Notes: generated from the sequence alone by a model not told the origin. Shown: positions 1 through 12,268, counted from the first letter of the stretch. The stretch: DNA of 64,000 bases from Coriaria nepalensis (GCA_027186245.1 CP114498.1:2549501-2613500); one strand, 5' to 3'. Translations and numbers: made by a program.

Positions 1-355
1 ATGTCTTGACGAAAGGAAGGGGTTTTTCCCCGCCGTTCATTCCATTGAGTTTTCCTTCTTCTTCATCCTCTTCGAAAAGAGTGATTCCATCATTCCGCAA
101 AGGGATTAGCCTTATCTTTGCAAAAACCTCGTCGGTTTCGGGATCCGCCATGTACCGGATTGCAGATACTTTGCAAAGGATGAGTGAAGGGACACGAGAG
201 GTATTGAATTGGAGTTTTTTTGGGAGGTATTCGGAATATCCTTGATGGAAGTAGAAGACTGTTGAGTTAAGAGGTGGGATTTGAACCATCCCACCAGCAA
301 AAGCATGCCATAGTTGCGAATCTAAGGATTTCTCTGATTCTTTTACAGAATCCAT
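1..355 (-). CDS. Auxin response factor, ARF10/16 class (5' part, runs off left edge)
   Basis: This encodes the first 118 residues of an auxin response factor, a nuclear transcription factor that binds auxin response elements through a B3 domain. The start is the ATG at 355-353, giving MDSVKESEKSLDSQLWHAF. The block after the start (LWHAFAGGMVQIPPLNSTV, then DPETDEVFAKIRLIPL at about residues 80-95) is the conserved region that precedes the B3 domain. GGMVQIPPLNSTVFYF is typical of the ARF10/16/17 clade, which is repressive and targeted by miR160 in other plants; the miR160 site and B3 domain would lie beyond the left edge. The usual CAG of WHACAG is changed to FAG here. The frame is open to base 1 and ends in KPLPFVKT, where B3 normally begins (SFAKT). 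The choice of ARF10 over ARF16 is not firm. Confidence 0.9.
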   Translation of the reverse strand, partial: MDSVKESEKSLDSQLWHAFAGGMVQIPPLNSTVFYFHQGYSEYLPKKLQFNTSRVPSLILCKVSAIRYMADPETDEVFAKIRLIPLRNDGITLFEEDEEEGKLNGMNGGEKPLPFVKT

Positions 356-447
356 TACTCTTATCATTATAAAATAAATGTCTTTCTTTTGCTTGACCAA
401 AATTGTTGTAAGCTGTAAGAAATTCACACAGCAAATTTTTTTAAGAA

Positions 448-636
448 CTATATATGTGAGAAAATTATGATGATCATGTAAAGGTTGATTAATTGTAGAA
501 GATCATGAAAAGGGTTGAAAACTCTTCGTACCTTTTTCAATCCAGAGAAAGAGAAGATTTCAATACCAATCCACTCTGATTTCTCAAAAGCGAAAACCTC
601 AACTGCTAAAACAAGACAAAAATTCCAGCAGAGCAA
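448..636 (-). other. Possible upstream ORF in the ARF 5' leader
   Basis: An ATG-started 62-codon frame lies between the predicted ARF transcription start (about 675) and the ARF start codon at 355, and it closes before that codon. Its translation has no recognisable domain. Long leaders with upstream ORFs are common in ARF genes and can dampen translation. Whether this stretch stays in the mature mRNA or is partly spliced out cannot be seen here. Confidence 0.35.
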
Positions 637-703
637 GTCAGATTTTTTTCAGGCAAAAGATTAATGTTTCGTGGAAAATTAAGAAAGAACGATGACAAGG
701 GGG

Positions 704-710
704 TTTTATA
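704..710 (-). promoter_or_regulatory. Likely TATA box of the ARF gene
   Basis: Read on the minus strand, TATAAAA follows ACT and precedes a C-run, about 350 bp before the ARF start codon. A (GA)n tract at about 718-736 sits just upstream of it, as in many plant core promoters. This predicts a transcription start near 675. It is inferred from motif and position only. Confidence 0.5.
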
Positions 711-799
711 AGTGAAGGGAGAGAGAGAGAGAGAGATGTAGATGGAGATGGAGATGGAGAAAGTCAGTGCTTTCTCAATCAAAAACAACAAATAATTTC

Positions 800-1425
800 A
801 TTAACGCACCATGAAGGTTCGTTGCCGACCACACTGTGTGACCACTCTGAAAGTGAGATCATTTAATTTATGTAAAAAAAAAAAGGAAAAAAAATGAGAA
901 GATATTTTTATTATTATTTCATTTTTAATATAATTAATTAAAATTTTTTTTTCTAACAAAACCCAGATGGCCAAATCTCACCTCCGTTTCACTCGGCGCG
1001 CGATTGATTCTCATATGCCGTTTGACTATGCGTCTAGGAAATTAGAGTAAAAGTGAACTTACTTCCACTAAATATTTTGAAATTTATACTTAACTACTCT
1101 CAAGTTTTAAATTTTATATATATACCTCCCGAATTTTAAAAAGCAAGATAAATATCTTATCGTGAATTTTTTCCATAAAAAAATCTTCTATTTAGGGCAA
1201 TAGTAAACTCATAACTGGATTCAAAGTGAAGTGGGTAACAAGGTACATTTGATGAACCCGATTCGACCAATTATTTTTCACGAACAAATTTTTAAAATCA
1301 TGTTAAATCTAATTGTTTGAAAGACTATGGGTATGTATGTAATTTTTAGAATCTAATGGACTAAATCGAGATTTTATTACTTATTTGTCTAATATATACA
1401 TCAATTTTCTAAAAAAATACAAATA

Positions 1426-1469
<44 letters not shown>

Positions 1470-4290
1470 GCAAAAGGGTCCATATCATAGTGCCCACAAG
1501 AGACATCACGAGAATTGTTAGGGTTTACAAGTGACTTCTAAGTTCTAACCCCTACTGAACTCTTTGGCAATAGAAACAGTTGTCAAATGTTGAAAATGAG
1601 AGCTTTGTTTCTAACTTGTCCAATGCAATTAAACTAAGCACGTGACTTGGTCTACATACATACATATACTTAATTAAACCAATGCAGCCCACGATATTAT
1701 CATAAATAAAATAAGATAAAATATAAATTTAAAAAAAAAAAAAAAAAAAACATATTCATCATTAGTCTTTTAACTCTTGAAGGTGGTAACATCGTTCCCT
1801 TAACTATCGGAACTAACCATGGTTAAATTAAATAGTCCTATGATTAAATATATAGGTAACCATGGTTAATTTGTCCATATTCAATCCAAGACATTTCCAC
1901 CCCGCATTGTAAACCGGATTCCTGATTTTTTGGCCTTGGACACCGTGTTCTGGATTTTAAGGATAAGATAAGGGTAGATTAGTAAAATCATGTAGAAAAA
2001 GTGAACGAAGCAAAGCACAAGGCGGTAGTTATTGGTTTGAGGACTTGTATTTAAAATTTGAAACAAGTTGGGGACATATTAGGAAATTAACTAAACTAAA
2101 AGGGTAATTAATAAATGAATCGATTAAATCAAGGCTCTTAATTTTGGATTTGGGAAGTGTAAGTTTACAACTTGTGAGCGTGACAACTTAGAAGTGGTAA
2201 CATGTTAATATATATTATCATATTTTAATTTTTAAAAATAAATTATATATATAACCGATTAATATATTTTAATTTTATATTATCATATTATATATTACCC
2301 TATTTTTAAATTCTTTTATATCGACCAACATATATATATATATATATATTTGACAAATTGTAGTTAGACAATTTCATCAGTTCTTTTTTTGTCCACTATA
2401 TATTAGTTTTAGTTAAATTTAAGAAAATAATAAATATATAAATAAATAAAAGGATGGAAGACAGAAACAGTTGGGTGGAGAGAGGAGGAAAAAGACAAAA
2501 TTCGGACATTGATAAGACACCAGATAATTAATGTTTTTTGGGCTTTTAGTGCTTAAGTTCATAACATACCAGCCGCCCAATAATTTAAAACAATATTAAT
2601 TTTGCCCCCAAACCAAAAGAAAACAATAATATTAAGATTGTCAACTTGACCTATCTATTTTTTTTTATAAATATTTTGGTCCTCCTTCCTTACCTTTCAG
2701 ACCAACCCTACCAACTTATTATTTCAATTTTTTTTTTTTTACATATTTTCTTTTAATTTCATGTATAAATAAATAAAACTCTAAAAGTTATAGTTGAATA
2801 TTTTTTTAACAAAATCCGGGTGAATTTTCTAATTATTATATAATTAGAGGGTTTTGAATTCTTTCATTTATATATTTTTAATTAATATATCTATATTAAT
2901 ATTTATTATATATTTAAAAGAATGAGTCAATAAAAAAACTCACTGATGTACAGATTTTGGTGCAAAAAATTTTATTTTTAAGAAATTCAGAAAATGTTAC
3001 TTTCTTTTTCTGTTCTTTTTTCTTCTTCTTTGTGGGCCATAAGAAACTTGGTCCAAAGATCCGCTTGGCAGTTGCATGAGTTACGAGTTCCGGCCCCGCA
3101 GCCGCAGCCTCCGGCCTCGCCATGTGGACTGTCCTTTGGAGTAGGAGCCAGTTTGAGAGTTAAGACCCAGTAAATATTGTGAGTACCCGTCTTTTATTAG
3201 CCCCCTTTGAAGAGATTAACGTATGGGCTGGACAACAAAAGCCCAACCCAAATATAGTTTGTCATGTCGTTCATCAGAATTGGGCTTTTAAAGAATAAAT
3301 GGACCGTAGTTAGTCCCATTACGACCATATTAAAAAGGAAGTGTAGGGAAATGGTCCCATTACGACCATTCCCAGAATTTGAAATAGATCATAGTGAAAC
3401 CACCGTACGCGGACCAAGAATTTTTAACCATAAATCGATTAATTATATTTATATAAAAAATTTAAAATGATGAATTATATGATATATAATATTAATATAT
3501 ATTGATTCTATTTAAGAAAATTTCATAAATAACGCAAGTAATTGAAAAAATGAGACTCTTAAGATATTTGGAAATTCATATTAAGATCTTCTTAGATATA
3601 TGTTCTAATTTTGATGTGGGATATAGCTAAAGAACAAATTCATAAAATAATTGGAAAAAACGCAAAATAAATAGCATTTATGAGAGTGCACATACCATAC
3701 CATACCATACCAAATGATCAAAGTTTTGGTATCATGCGTACAATCATCATATTACTTCAATTTGTTTAATAAAAGTTGCCAACCAAATTCGGGTCAGATC
3801 GTGACATGTCGCCACACTGGTTTGAAACTAGGAAAAAAAACATTTTTGACACTCTTCAAATTTTAAAATTACTTGACTAAAACCCTAAGCAAAGGTTTAT
3901 TACTTTCATTAAACCACCTCATTCTCTTTTAGGTCCATTTCACCCACAATGACAACTAAAAGGTACCTTTTTTTTTTTATGGAATCTCACCAAAATTGGT
4001 ACCCTCATGTCAAAATTGTTTACAAGTCTTTGATTTAAAATTTGAATTCTTCTTAGTAGCAGATGTTACTTTAACAACTTAATATAAAAAATATTAAGAA
4101 AAATTCTTGAATGGCTAAAACTCAACTGCCCGATAACAAACCAAATCTTATCCAATCCCGAACTTCATTTTCACGGAATAATTGATGTGATATATAAAAT
4201 TAATGTTTACGGTCGGAAAGAACATCACTTACTTCATCTTCTCCGAGGAGGAAAGGACAAAAAAAAAAGGGGAAATAATTATATATATAT
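800..4290. other. AT-rich intergenic DNA between ARF promoter and GATA8 3' end
   Basis: No supported gene was found on either strand. The stretch holds an (AAT)13 microsatellite at about 1428-1466, an A-run at about 1731-1750, a (TA)n run at about 2330-2350 and a short ATACC repeat near 3692-3711. The longest open frames (about 60-70 codons) are lysine- or phenylalanine-rich by-products of base composition. Confidence 0.6.
1428..1466. repeat. (AAT)n trinucleotide microsatellite
   Basis: About 13 uninterrupted AAT units end at AACAAG. It is a simple sequence repeat in intergenic DNA. Confidence 0.95.
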
Positions 4291-4711
4291 ATATAATAAA
4301 AAATTTCATTACTCTATATTATAAAATTTTACACTACAAATAGACTGGAAAAAAGAATTTTCCTTGTTAAGCAAGAAAGAATAAATAAAGGAAAGAATAT
4401 AGTAAGGGGGTAGAAAACAGAAGACAAACAGAGAGAAAGATTTAAAATATAAAATACAAATATAAAACATAGAATCCAACACCTAAAAATATCTCAAAAA
4501 CCTACTACTCATCCCTAGACCTAAATCAAAGAACATCTCTAACCCTTTTCAATTCTGATCACAATCCTGCTACTTACCTCTAAAAGTATGGGTCATGATC
4601 TTCTGCTCATCCTTTTTTTTTTCTTTCTCTATACAGAGAAACCCAAAGAACAAAAAAGGATTGAGAGGTAACATTAACCTTTGGAACAGAGAGGGAAGGG
4701 ACTAGTCCTCA

Positions 4712-6196
4712 TCAGATAAATTCGAGCGGAATGTTGTTGTTCATATTCGGGATGAATTCTGGTTCAGTCTCGCCCAAAGCAGCTTTCTCTCCAATCCTAT
4801 TCCTCATCTCAACAACCTTCTTATGAGAATTGGAATGGATGGATGGGACAAATGTTGGGCTCGCCGCAGGCCGGTATTCCGGAAAGAGCCGGCCTGATTT
4901 GTACCTCACACCGCATGCATTGCAAAGTGTTTTTGGGCCCATAGGTCCAGCTCGCCACTGCGGAGTTTTGGTTATCTCACAATGCTTGCATTTCCTAACC
5001 AACTGAGATGATGGAGGATGGTTCTCATTCATCTCGAGCAGTGCAAGCGGATCCGACATCTTGACCTTCTTCTTCTTCTGCTCGGAAGAGACTTGCTTTG
5101 GGATTTTGATCAACGGACGAGATTCGGCAAAGTTCTTGGAATCCAAGGAGAACTTGGAAGCCGATTCAGAAATGGATGAGTTTGTGGAGATGAGGTGGAT
5201 TGTTGAGTGGGGACTGAAGGTTTGGGGGCAGGGGCGGGGGCGGGGGCGTTTGCTACGGGCACGACCACACCGCCCGGGAATGAAGTTTTCCGGGCAGGAT
5301 GAAATGTTTTTCTCGCCCGAGCATGAGCTACTACTCTCAAGGACCGAAACCGGGCTTGTGGTTTGGAATTGATGAGGGGACGAGGTTTTGGTCGATGAGT
5401 CTCGTTGGTTGTTGATGGTTAGACTTCCACCGGAAAAAGAATCCTCGACAAGGTTTGAGAGCCACTCCAACTGAACAATGTCCACGTACTGCACAAAAAT
5501 AACACAAAACTCGAATAAATTTTTTATCTTGTAGTTTTTGAGCTAAAAAATAAAGCGGCTCAATTTCTAAAACTGTAAGAGCAATTAAGAGTGTACTTTT
5601 GTGGACTTAATAACATATAAACTTAGATTTTAGGGCAAATAGAAGATGTTTGAAAAAGTACGGGGAACTTTTTATAAATTTATTTAGACACGTTAGCGAG
5701 AGGTATAGAGCACAATCGAAGGACAAAACGACAGAGCACAAAACATGATTCATTTGACTCTCAGGCAGCCGCAAAGTAGGACCCAAGACTATCTTAAAGT
5801 GGGATGCCAGGCTGGCACTCAGAATCCCTCTACCTTAGATTTCTAAGAATTCTAATTATGATGTCATAATAAAGTTGGGAAAATTAAAATAAAAAATAAT
5901 GTGCTGGCGGAGAACAAGAATATAAAACAGCGTACCGGAACAGTGAGCTCGGCGGAAAGGCCAGAGCTGCTGTTATTGGAGCCGGAAAAGACCGAGGCAG
6001 AATCCGGGAGTGACTCGGACTGAATCGGCCAGCTGGTAGAAGAGAAGTCATTGGTGCTGTTGGTGCTGTTGTTAATGGCGTCGACGTTGGTCGTGAAGCC
6101 GGTCTCAACGTCGTCGTTTGGGAAATCAAGCAGGTCGTCAATGTGGTCGAAGAAGCTTCCACAATCAATCTCGTCTATGAAGTTTGGTCCAGTCAT
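4712..6196 (-). CDS. GATA8: GATA-type zinc-finger transcription factor, GATA8-like
   Basis: Two exons, 6196-5936 and 5488-4712, join in phase 0 across a GT-AG intron to give 345 residues. The start [19 protein letters not shown] and the following [10 protein letters not shown] match the GATA8 N-terminus. The join reads [20 protein letters not shown], the conserved acidic region of subfamily [14 protein letters not shown] stretch and a basic KRPRPRP nuclear-localisation-like run follow. The single type IV finger has C-x2-C-x18-C-x2-C spacing (CKHC, then CNAC) near residues 245-275, followed by the usual C-terminal basic block ([19 protein letters not shown]). Arabidopsis GATA8 (BME3) promotes seed germination; the same role here is inference. 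As I recall, its Arabidopsis neighbour is an EDR2-like gene, and one lies nearby in this window as a pseudogene (13553-20751). Confidence 0.92.
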
Positions 6197-7620
6197 TTTC
6201 TATTTCAAATTTTTATTTTTTCCTGAGAAAATGAAAGTGAAAAATCAGCCGAAAATTGTTATTCATATCATATTTGAACTAAAGATGGTTTTTTTTTTCT
6301 TTTTTGTGATAAAATTTTCTGGAATTGGAATTGAGGACAAACCTTAGGTGAAACTTGAGCTAATGGCAGATAAGAATTAAAAAAAAAAAAATCAACTCCA
6401 ATTCCTGCATAGAATCAGAAAAAAGAATTTCAGTATATGAGCAAATGGATTTGTCATTTTTCATGACATAATGTTGAAATTTAAGCTGAAAATGCAGTCA
6501 ATTTTGTACTAAGGCTATGAAAATGTAAAAAAGTTTGCTCCTTTCTAGCCGTTTGGTTCCCGGGAAAAAAAAACGAGAACCCAATTGAAAAAATGGGAAA
6601 AAAAAAATCCTGTTCAGGCGAGTAATTCAACTTCAGCCATTGTTAATTCTTGTAATTTTTTTCACTCCACTTTCTGACAAACTAAACGGCCATTAAAAAG
6701 AGGAGAGAGAGAGAGACCTTGCCGACACTAAATTTGGGGAAAAGGAAGCGAATTTAGGACCAAATTGAAGGAAAATATGGGAAATGCAGAGGCAAACGTT
6801 CAATTAGACAATAAAAATCCAAACTTGTTTTTATCAATGGGTGGTCGAAAACACCATTAAAGAGGCCATGCAATATTTGTTCGAAGGAGGAGAAGAAGAA
6901 GAAGACGAAATGGATGAGTGAATGAATGAATGAATGAAAAGGGTTAGGTGGAAAAGGAAAGCAGAAGACATGAGATAAAATAGATAAAGGCGGGCTAAAA
7001 AAGAAAAGGAAGGAGGAGTGATAGAGATGTGGGTGTCTGTAATGGGGTTCCTGTTCTTCTCTCTCCTTGCCAGCTGTCCATTACTATTGCCATCCCCCTC
7101 TCTCTCCCCTCCCCTGTCTTGATGTTGAAGTCTCTCTTTCTCTGTCCTCTGATTACTCAAGGGTCCCACACTTTCCCCCAACCCCAAGCCCCATCATCCA
7201 CATTACCCACCTCCATCTTCTTGTGATTGGTAAAATCTAAAGAGAAACAATTACAAAAAAACAAAAGAATTTTGATGGATTTTGAATTCTAAAGAGGGAA
7301 ATGCAAGAAAGAGACCGAAAAGATAAAAAGATGAAGAAACAAAAAAAAAAAAAAACAGAGTAATGGAAGGAAGAGAGTGGAATAGATTGAATTTCTTCTC
7401 TCTTTCAGTTTCTTGGGTTTCGGTTTCTTTTTCTCTTTAGCTGGTAAAAACGGTAGAATCGATGAGGAAATCAGATCAAAGACTAAAAATTACTTACAAC
7501 CTTAGAGAGAGAGAGAGAGTTTTCTTCAAGTTTTTTACTTTTCTTTGTAGTAACAACTGCTCTGTTCTGTAAAAATGGCACTCTTTCTTCTCTGTCCGAG
7601 TCAGAAGCAGAGGGTATGAA
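6197..7620 (-). promoter_or_regulatory. 5' leader and promoter region of the GATA8-like gene
   Basis: This stretch has no homologous coding sequence. It holds (GA)n/(CT)n tracts at about 6703-6715 and 7506-7520 and several CT-rich runs (7070-7145, 7395-7440) resembling plant Y-patches and leaders. A 117-codon minus-strand frame at 6834-7187 is serine- and phenylalanine-rich, has no family resemblance and is treated as leader sequence. The transcription start is not resolved. Confidence 0.4.
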
Positions 7621-9560
7621 TGAAATGTTTATTCTAAGAAATCCCCCCATTTTCAATGGCCTTAAAGAAACACACAGACTGGCCTAATATGTTATTTGTA
7701 GACGGGTCCCACGCGGTTACATTAAGCGTTTTTGTAACTTTTTTTATAATTGGAAAGTTACTAACCTCAATATCTCCCGCACATCGTTTTGGACCTTTTG
7801 GTAGGTAAATGGTAACCTAATTAAGATTAATGTGCTTAAACAATTCGCTAATCCTTATCTTATCCACTAACTCTACGAGCCCAATCTCTTCGATTTTCTA
7901 TATTAAATATTTATCACCACCATCAAATTTGTGGCCTAATTAATCTCTATCGGTAAGTTGGAACATTTTATTCATTTGCCAAATCAATCTGTAATATAAT
8001 TATTCTTTGAGTTTAACGTGTAAATAATCATTTTAAATAAGAATAACTCGTAATTTATTCGAATTTTAAGATTTTCAAACTTATCATATATATATATATA
8101 TAAATTAGATTTTTTAATTAGAGAAAAAATGAATTTTATAATTTGATCAATTATATTAAAATATATTTATTATTTTATTTTGTAGGTGTGGGTTTTTTTT
8201 TTTGGGGGCCAAAATAGTAGGATTGGTTGATTGTGTGTTTAAGTGATAGTCAATATGTAACATAATGAATCTTCAAGTTTGACCAAAAAGATTCGTTTGA
8301 ATGAAAGTCAATCTTAATTTATTCATATATTAAAGATTTATAGAGATAAAAATGAGATCTTTTTAACATATTTATGAAGTAGAAATGAATAGTTATTTTT
8401 TAGTATTTTTTTAATAAAAATATATTTTTATTTCAATTATTAATATTAAATTATATCATCATTTTAAGCTATCGTTTGAAATTTTTGGATTGACAGTGAT
8501 TGATTATTAACTCCATCATTTTTATAGCTTACGGAAAGGTGGGTCCACGTGGTTGAATCTCTATGTGGGACCCTCATGCCCCCATGTTTTAGATTTTTTG
8601 TCTGAAAAGATACACCTGGTTCTTTTTCTGGAATAAAAAAAAGGGTAAATTTTAGGAATTGTTAAGAATACACATAATCAATTATTGATATTTTATTTAT
8701 TTTATTTTATTTTATTTTTTTAAAAAAATCAAATATTTTAGAGAAAATGATTGAATTTATAATATTATTAAATAAATTTTAAATATTATATAAAAATTTA
8801 AATTTAAATTTAATTTAAAAAATCACCCATATTTAATTAATTTTGGTTTACTCTTTTGGGTGTTTTCTTTACTTTTATTTAATATTATTTTTTAAAATAT
8901 AGTTAATTACGTGTGAAAAAAAAAAAAAAAACTCTCCAAAAGGTTAATTTTATGAAGTGACAGCACAACAGAAACAATATGGTTTTTGGGCCATGATGGG
9001 CCTTCCTTATATTATTATTACCAATTTACCATATAATTTCATCTCTCACTATTATTATAATTCACTACCCCATTTCTCTCTCTCTCTCTCTCTCGAAAGG
9101 GGTATTTTCGTCTAACTTGGATTTCACTCCTTGAATCAGACTTCCTTTCAAATTATTGGAGTAAGAATTTTTTTTCCCTCTTTTTTTTTTTTTTTTATGA
9201 AATCATGATCAGAACAGCCATTACTGAGTGAAATGTGAACTGCAAGAATACATATTTTTCTTTTAAAGTAAGTTGTATAAATTCTATAAATTTATATTTT
9301 ATAATAATCTAATTGGATCAATTTATTAATATATGTAATAATATATAATAAATTTAATTATATTGTAATTGTAATTATAAATATCAATATATTATATATT
9401 ATATATTAGTGAAGTTTATAAAATCAATACAAACAAAACTTAGAACATGGCTTACTTACACATTATTTTTGTCCCCCTGTCGGTGAGGAATAAACAGACA
9501 CGTAAAGGGTGGCTTGTGTCCTAGCTCCTAAGGGGGTGGACGTGAATTTATTTTATAAAG
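7621..9560. other. AT-rich intergenic DNA
   Basis: No gene is visible. It contains a (TC)n microsatellite at about 9074-9094, a T-run near 9180-9197 and long A/T-only stretches (8690-8820, 9260-9420). Confidence 0.6.
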
Positions 9561-9599
9561 CCATTAAAAATGTATTTATTAAAATAAATATGCTTTTTT

Positions 9600-10060
9600 T
9601 AATTTGAGGTTGTGTTGAAAAATTAAATAGGATCAAGATTTGAAACACGTAGTAGATACGCTTTTAAAAAAAATGATATTTTCACTCTCCTAGATTGTTT
9701 TAGGTTACTGTGAAAATAATTTTTGGGATATGACAAGCCTTTACAAAATATCACAAGTAACAGTGAAATTTTGTTATGGAATATATTCGGTTTCCGACAG
9801 TACGAAAACTGAGAAGAAGATTGAATTATGTTCTTTACAGGTTTCTCTTATTTATAGGCAAACTTTGACATCTGTTTGTGAAATAATATATTATTTTACA
9901 AACAGTCACACTTCTTCGGTAAAACAGTTAAACTGTTTTAACGGTTAGATATTTGAATTCTCGGAATTCAAACTCCAACAGTAACTAACCGTTTAAGTAG
10001 TTGGTCAACTATTGTACGTGGCGGCCGGCCGCCACGTCGCAAAAATGATTTGTGGGTGAG
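9600..10060. repeat. Palindrome-rich patch, possibly a solo LTR or MITE relic
   Basis: The patch has LTR-like traits: a TATTTATAGG promoter-like block near 9850, and dense short inverted repeats in 200 bp. These include TAAAACAGTT-A-AACTGTTTTA (about 9920-9941), TTGAATTC-TCG-GAATTCAA (about 9952-9970), and AACGGTTAG facing CTAACCGTT, which are MYB-type cores. It ends with the GC-rich palindrome at 10016-10037. No coding domain, clear terminal repeat pair or target-site duplication was found, so the class is uncertain. Confidence 0.3.
10016..10037. repeat. Perfect 22-bp GC-rich palindrome
   Basis: The 11-nt half ACGTGGCGGCC is followed directly by its exact reverse complement, with an FseI-type GGCCGGCC centre. 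Each end carries an ACGTGGC core, the G-box/ABRE type bound by bZIP factors. The flanking DNA is AT-rich. It does not sit in the promoter of any gene recognised here. Confidence 0.9.
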
Positions 10061-11005
10061 GCATGATTCTGTACTATACATACATACATACATATGATTT
10101 GTGGGGACAACGTTGTTGGCAAGTATAGACCCCTCCGGTGTCGGTAGAATGACATAACTTGTCCAAGGAAATTCACAGCTTGTAGAGGGGTATTTTGGGT
10201 AAAGAAAAATATTTAGCTCGATCCAATGAAACTAGTATAATAAGATGAGATATTTTTAATTACTCCGAAATATTTTACTCAAATTAATTAAATTAAATTA
10301 CATTAGCATTTTTTAATTAGTAAAATACTCATTCAATATATTAAAAAACCATTTTGAGAGATATAAATTAAGAAAATAAAGTCTTTTTATTTATATTTAT
10401 CATAAATTAATTTATTTTAATAAATATAATTTATTCTAAAAAAAATTCTCTATTAATTTGTGAACGTCCCTTTCATGTTTTTGTTTTTATTTATTCATTC
10501 ATTTATTTATTTTAAATTTCCTCTTCAACCAATGTAATAATATATGACAAGACATATAGACCAGTCAAAATTTGAATCGGACAGTTTTGGCATGTTGTTT
10601 TGTAGCCTGTATTTCTTATCATAAGCCTTACATATGTTCTGATCTTGTTTAAACTCATTTGGGCATGCCTTCGCCGCCGCTGTCTATAATTTAGGAAATA
10701 CCCTTGGCCCTTGGAATGCGATCTTTTTTAGATTGACGTGGATGATTGAGAAATTTTTTTATGATGATAAAACACTGTAATAATGGACAGTGGCCCATTC
10801 TTTGTTTATAAAATATACACATGGGTCTACAACTAGAAGAAGCCATTAAATTTGGATCAAAGTCCAAGAGGTTTTTCTTGTATATGTCCATCTTAGACAA
10901 AAGTGGGCGGGCCCATAAACACCTTTTACACTCTTCCTCGGGCAGATTTTTGAAAAGCACTCTAGAGTCTAGACAAGAGAAAACCACCTTACTCCGTATA
11001 AAAAT
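10060..11005. other. Intergenic DNA and 3' flank of the PORR gene
   Basis: No gene is visible. It holds a (CATA)n microsatellite at about 10076-10092 and AT-rich DNA to about 10560. The part next to 11005 is likely the 3' UTR of the minus-strand PORR gene. Confidence 0.5.
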
Positions 11006-12268
11006 TCAACAAGGGGCATCATCCAAGGAGCCATCATCATCTTCGGAATCATATTCCGAAACCAAATCGCATTCCGAATCCTCATCGGACTGGCATTGAA
11101 AATCAACTTCAACATGTTTAACAGCACAGGAATCTTTCTTGTACAGCCCTCTACTCCTATCCAACATCCCTTTCCTCAACAAGCTTCCAAATCTCTCCCT
11201 AACATCCACAATAGGATGTTTCTCTAACAGCACTTGATTCTCATAACATTCCCTAAGAATAACAGTTTGCGTATCGCGCTTCTTAGACACGTAAAATATC
11301 CCGGGATGTCTTTCAAAAACTCTAGTGAACTTCTGAGGAAGTTGAAGTGGTTTTCTAAGATTGCTCACGTTCCTACGTTCGGTTTTCTTGTTGATCATCA
11401 AATGAAGAGCTTCATGAAAGACTCCTACAATTCTCTTTTCGGATATATCGGTACGTGGATCCAAATGGGATGGATCGGAATAAGGAGAAGTGTAAGGGAG
11501 TCTTTGCCATTCCTTTAACCATTCCATGCATTTCCTCTTCAAACCGAATCCACGAGAAAATCCAATTGGAAAGGCCAAGCACCCGTTTTTAATATCTTCT
11601 TCCATTTGCTGAAGATTAGCATTCTTTTGTAAGTGAGAGATAGCAAGATCATTATTCCAAGATAAAAGCTTTAACCCGATACGACCATCTAAAAGACTGG
11701 TGAAGGAGAATATATCATGGTAACATGGAATGAAAGAGTTTGAATAATCATATGGCAAACCCATGTCCCATTTCAACTGATCTATGGTTTGTAAAGGGAG
11801 TCTTCGATTTTTTGTCAGCATGAGAAGTTTTCGGAGCCTATTTACCATATCATGTTGGCTTTCCTGACGAATATCTATTTCTTCTTGATATAGTAGCTTG
11901 GCTTCATCAGTTATGAAGAAACAGGGGACGCGGGTCCCACCAGAGTCGAGAATGTACGACTCTTGAAAAACGGAAGGGTATTTTCTGATAAAGGTGGACA
12001 GCTTGAGATTGTTGGGAAGACCGAGCTGACCTCTATGTGGGTGAAGATGGTAGATAGGAAGGCAGGAATTGGGACTGGAGGAGATGAGGGAAACCAGAAT
12101 AGAAGCTGCCTTAACATCCTTCTCATTACTCACTATAGAATCCAGTGCCTTGTCTTTAACCCACTTTAACTTTATATTTACGAGATGGCGTCTCTGCTGG
12201 TTCTTCAATCCCCATTGATATTCACAGAGGATACGAACTTGTCTGATGCCAAACAAACCCGGCACCAT
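11006..12268 (-). CDS. PORR-domain organellar RNA-binding protein, WTF9/RPD1 family
   Basis: A single-exon gene of 420 residues. Plant organelle RNA recognition (PORR) proteins bind group II introns and are needed for splicing in mitochondria or plastids. The N-terminus (about 35 residues, rich in R, Q and L with few acids) fits a targeting presequence. The PORR domain runs from about residue 36 to 370: KLKWVKDKALDSIV at its start, LKLSTFIRKYPSVFQ, LRKLLMLTKNRRLPL, an IDQLKWDMGLPYDY block, WQRLPYTSPYSDP, EKRIVGVFHEALHL and FERHPGIFYVSKK. The tail is strongly acidic (EDSECDLVSEYDSEDDDGS). As I recall, the Arabidopsis mitochondrial splicing factor WTF9 lies beside an AVT1C gene, and an AVT1-type gene is also in this window, which makes WTF9 the likeliest match. 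Orthology is not proved. Confidence 0.88.
   Translation of the reverse strand: MVPGLFGIRQVRILCEYQWGLKNQQRRHLVNIKLKWVKDKALDSIVSNEKDVKAASILVSLISSSPNSCLPIYHLHPHRGQLGLPNNLKLSTFIRKYPSVFQESYILDSGGTRVPCFFITDEAKLLYQEEIDIRQESQHDMVNRLRKLLMLTKNRRLPLQTIDQLKWDMGLPYDYSNSFIPCYHDIFSFTSLLDGRIGLKLLSWNNDLAISHLQKNANLQQMEEDIKNGCLAFPIGFSRGFGLKRKCMEWLKEWQRLPYTSPYSDPSHLDPRTDISEKRIVGVFHEALHLMINKKTERRNVSNLRKPLQLPQKFTRVFERHPGIFYVSKKRDTQTVILRECYENQVLLEKHPIVDVRERFGSLLRKGMLDRSRGLYKKDSCAVKHVEVDFQCQSDEDSECDLVSEYDSEDDDGSLDDAPC

Noticed and set aside
2914..3123. 69-codon minus-strand ORF starting MARPEAAAAGPE
   Set aside because: It contains a long lysine run from a poly-T tract, has no domain and no splice partner.
6834..7187. 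117-codon minus-strand ORF upstream of the GATA8-like gene
   Set aside because: The composition is low complexity (S, F and H runs), no domain is present, and it lies where the gene's leader/promoter should be.
9730..9948. 72-codon plus-strand ORF
   Set aside because: It overlaps the palindrome-rich LTR-like patch and has no family resemblance; the length is within chance for this base composition.
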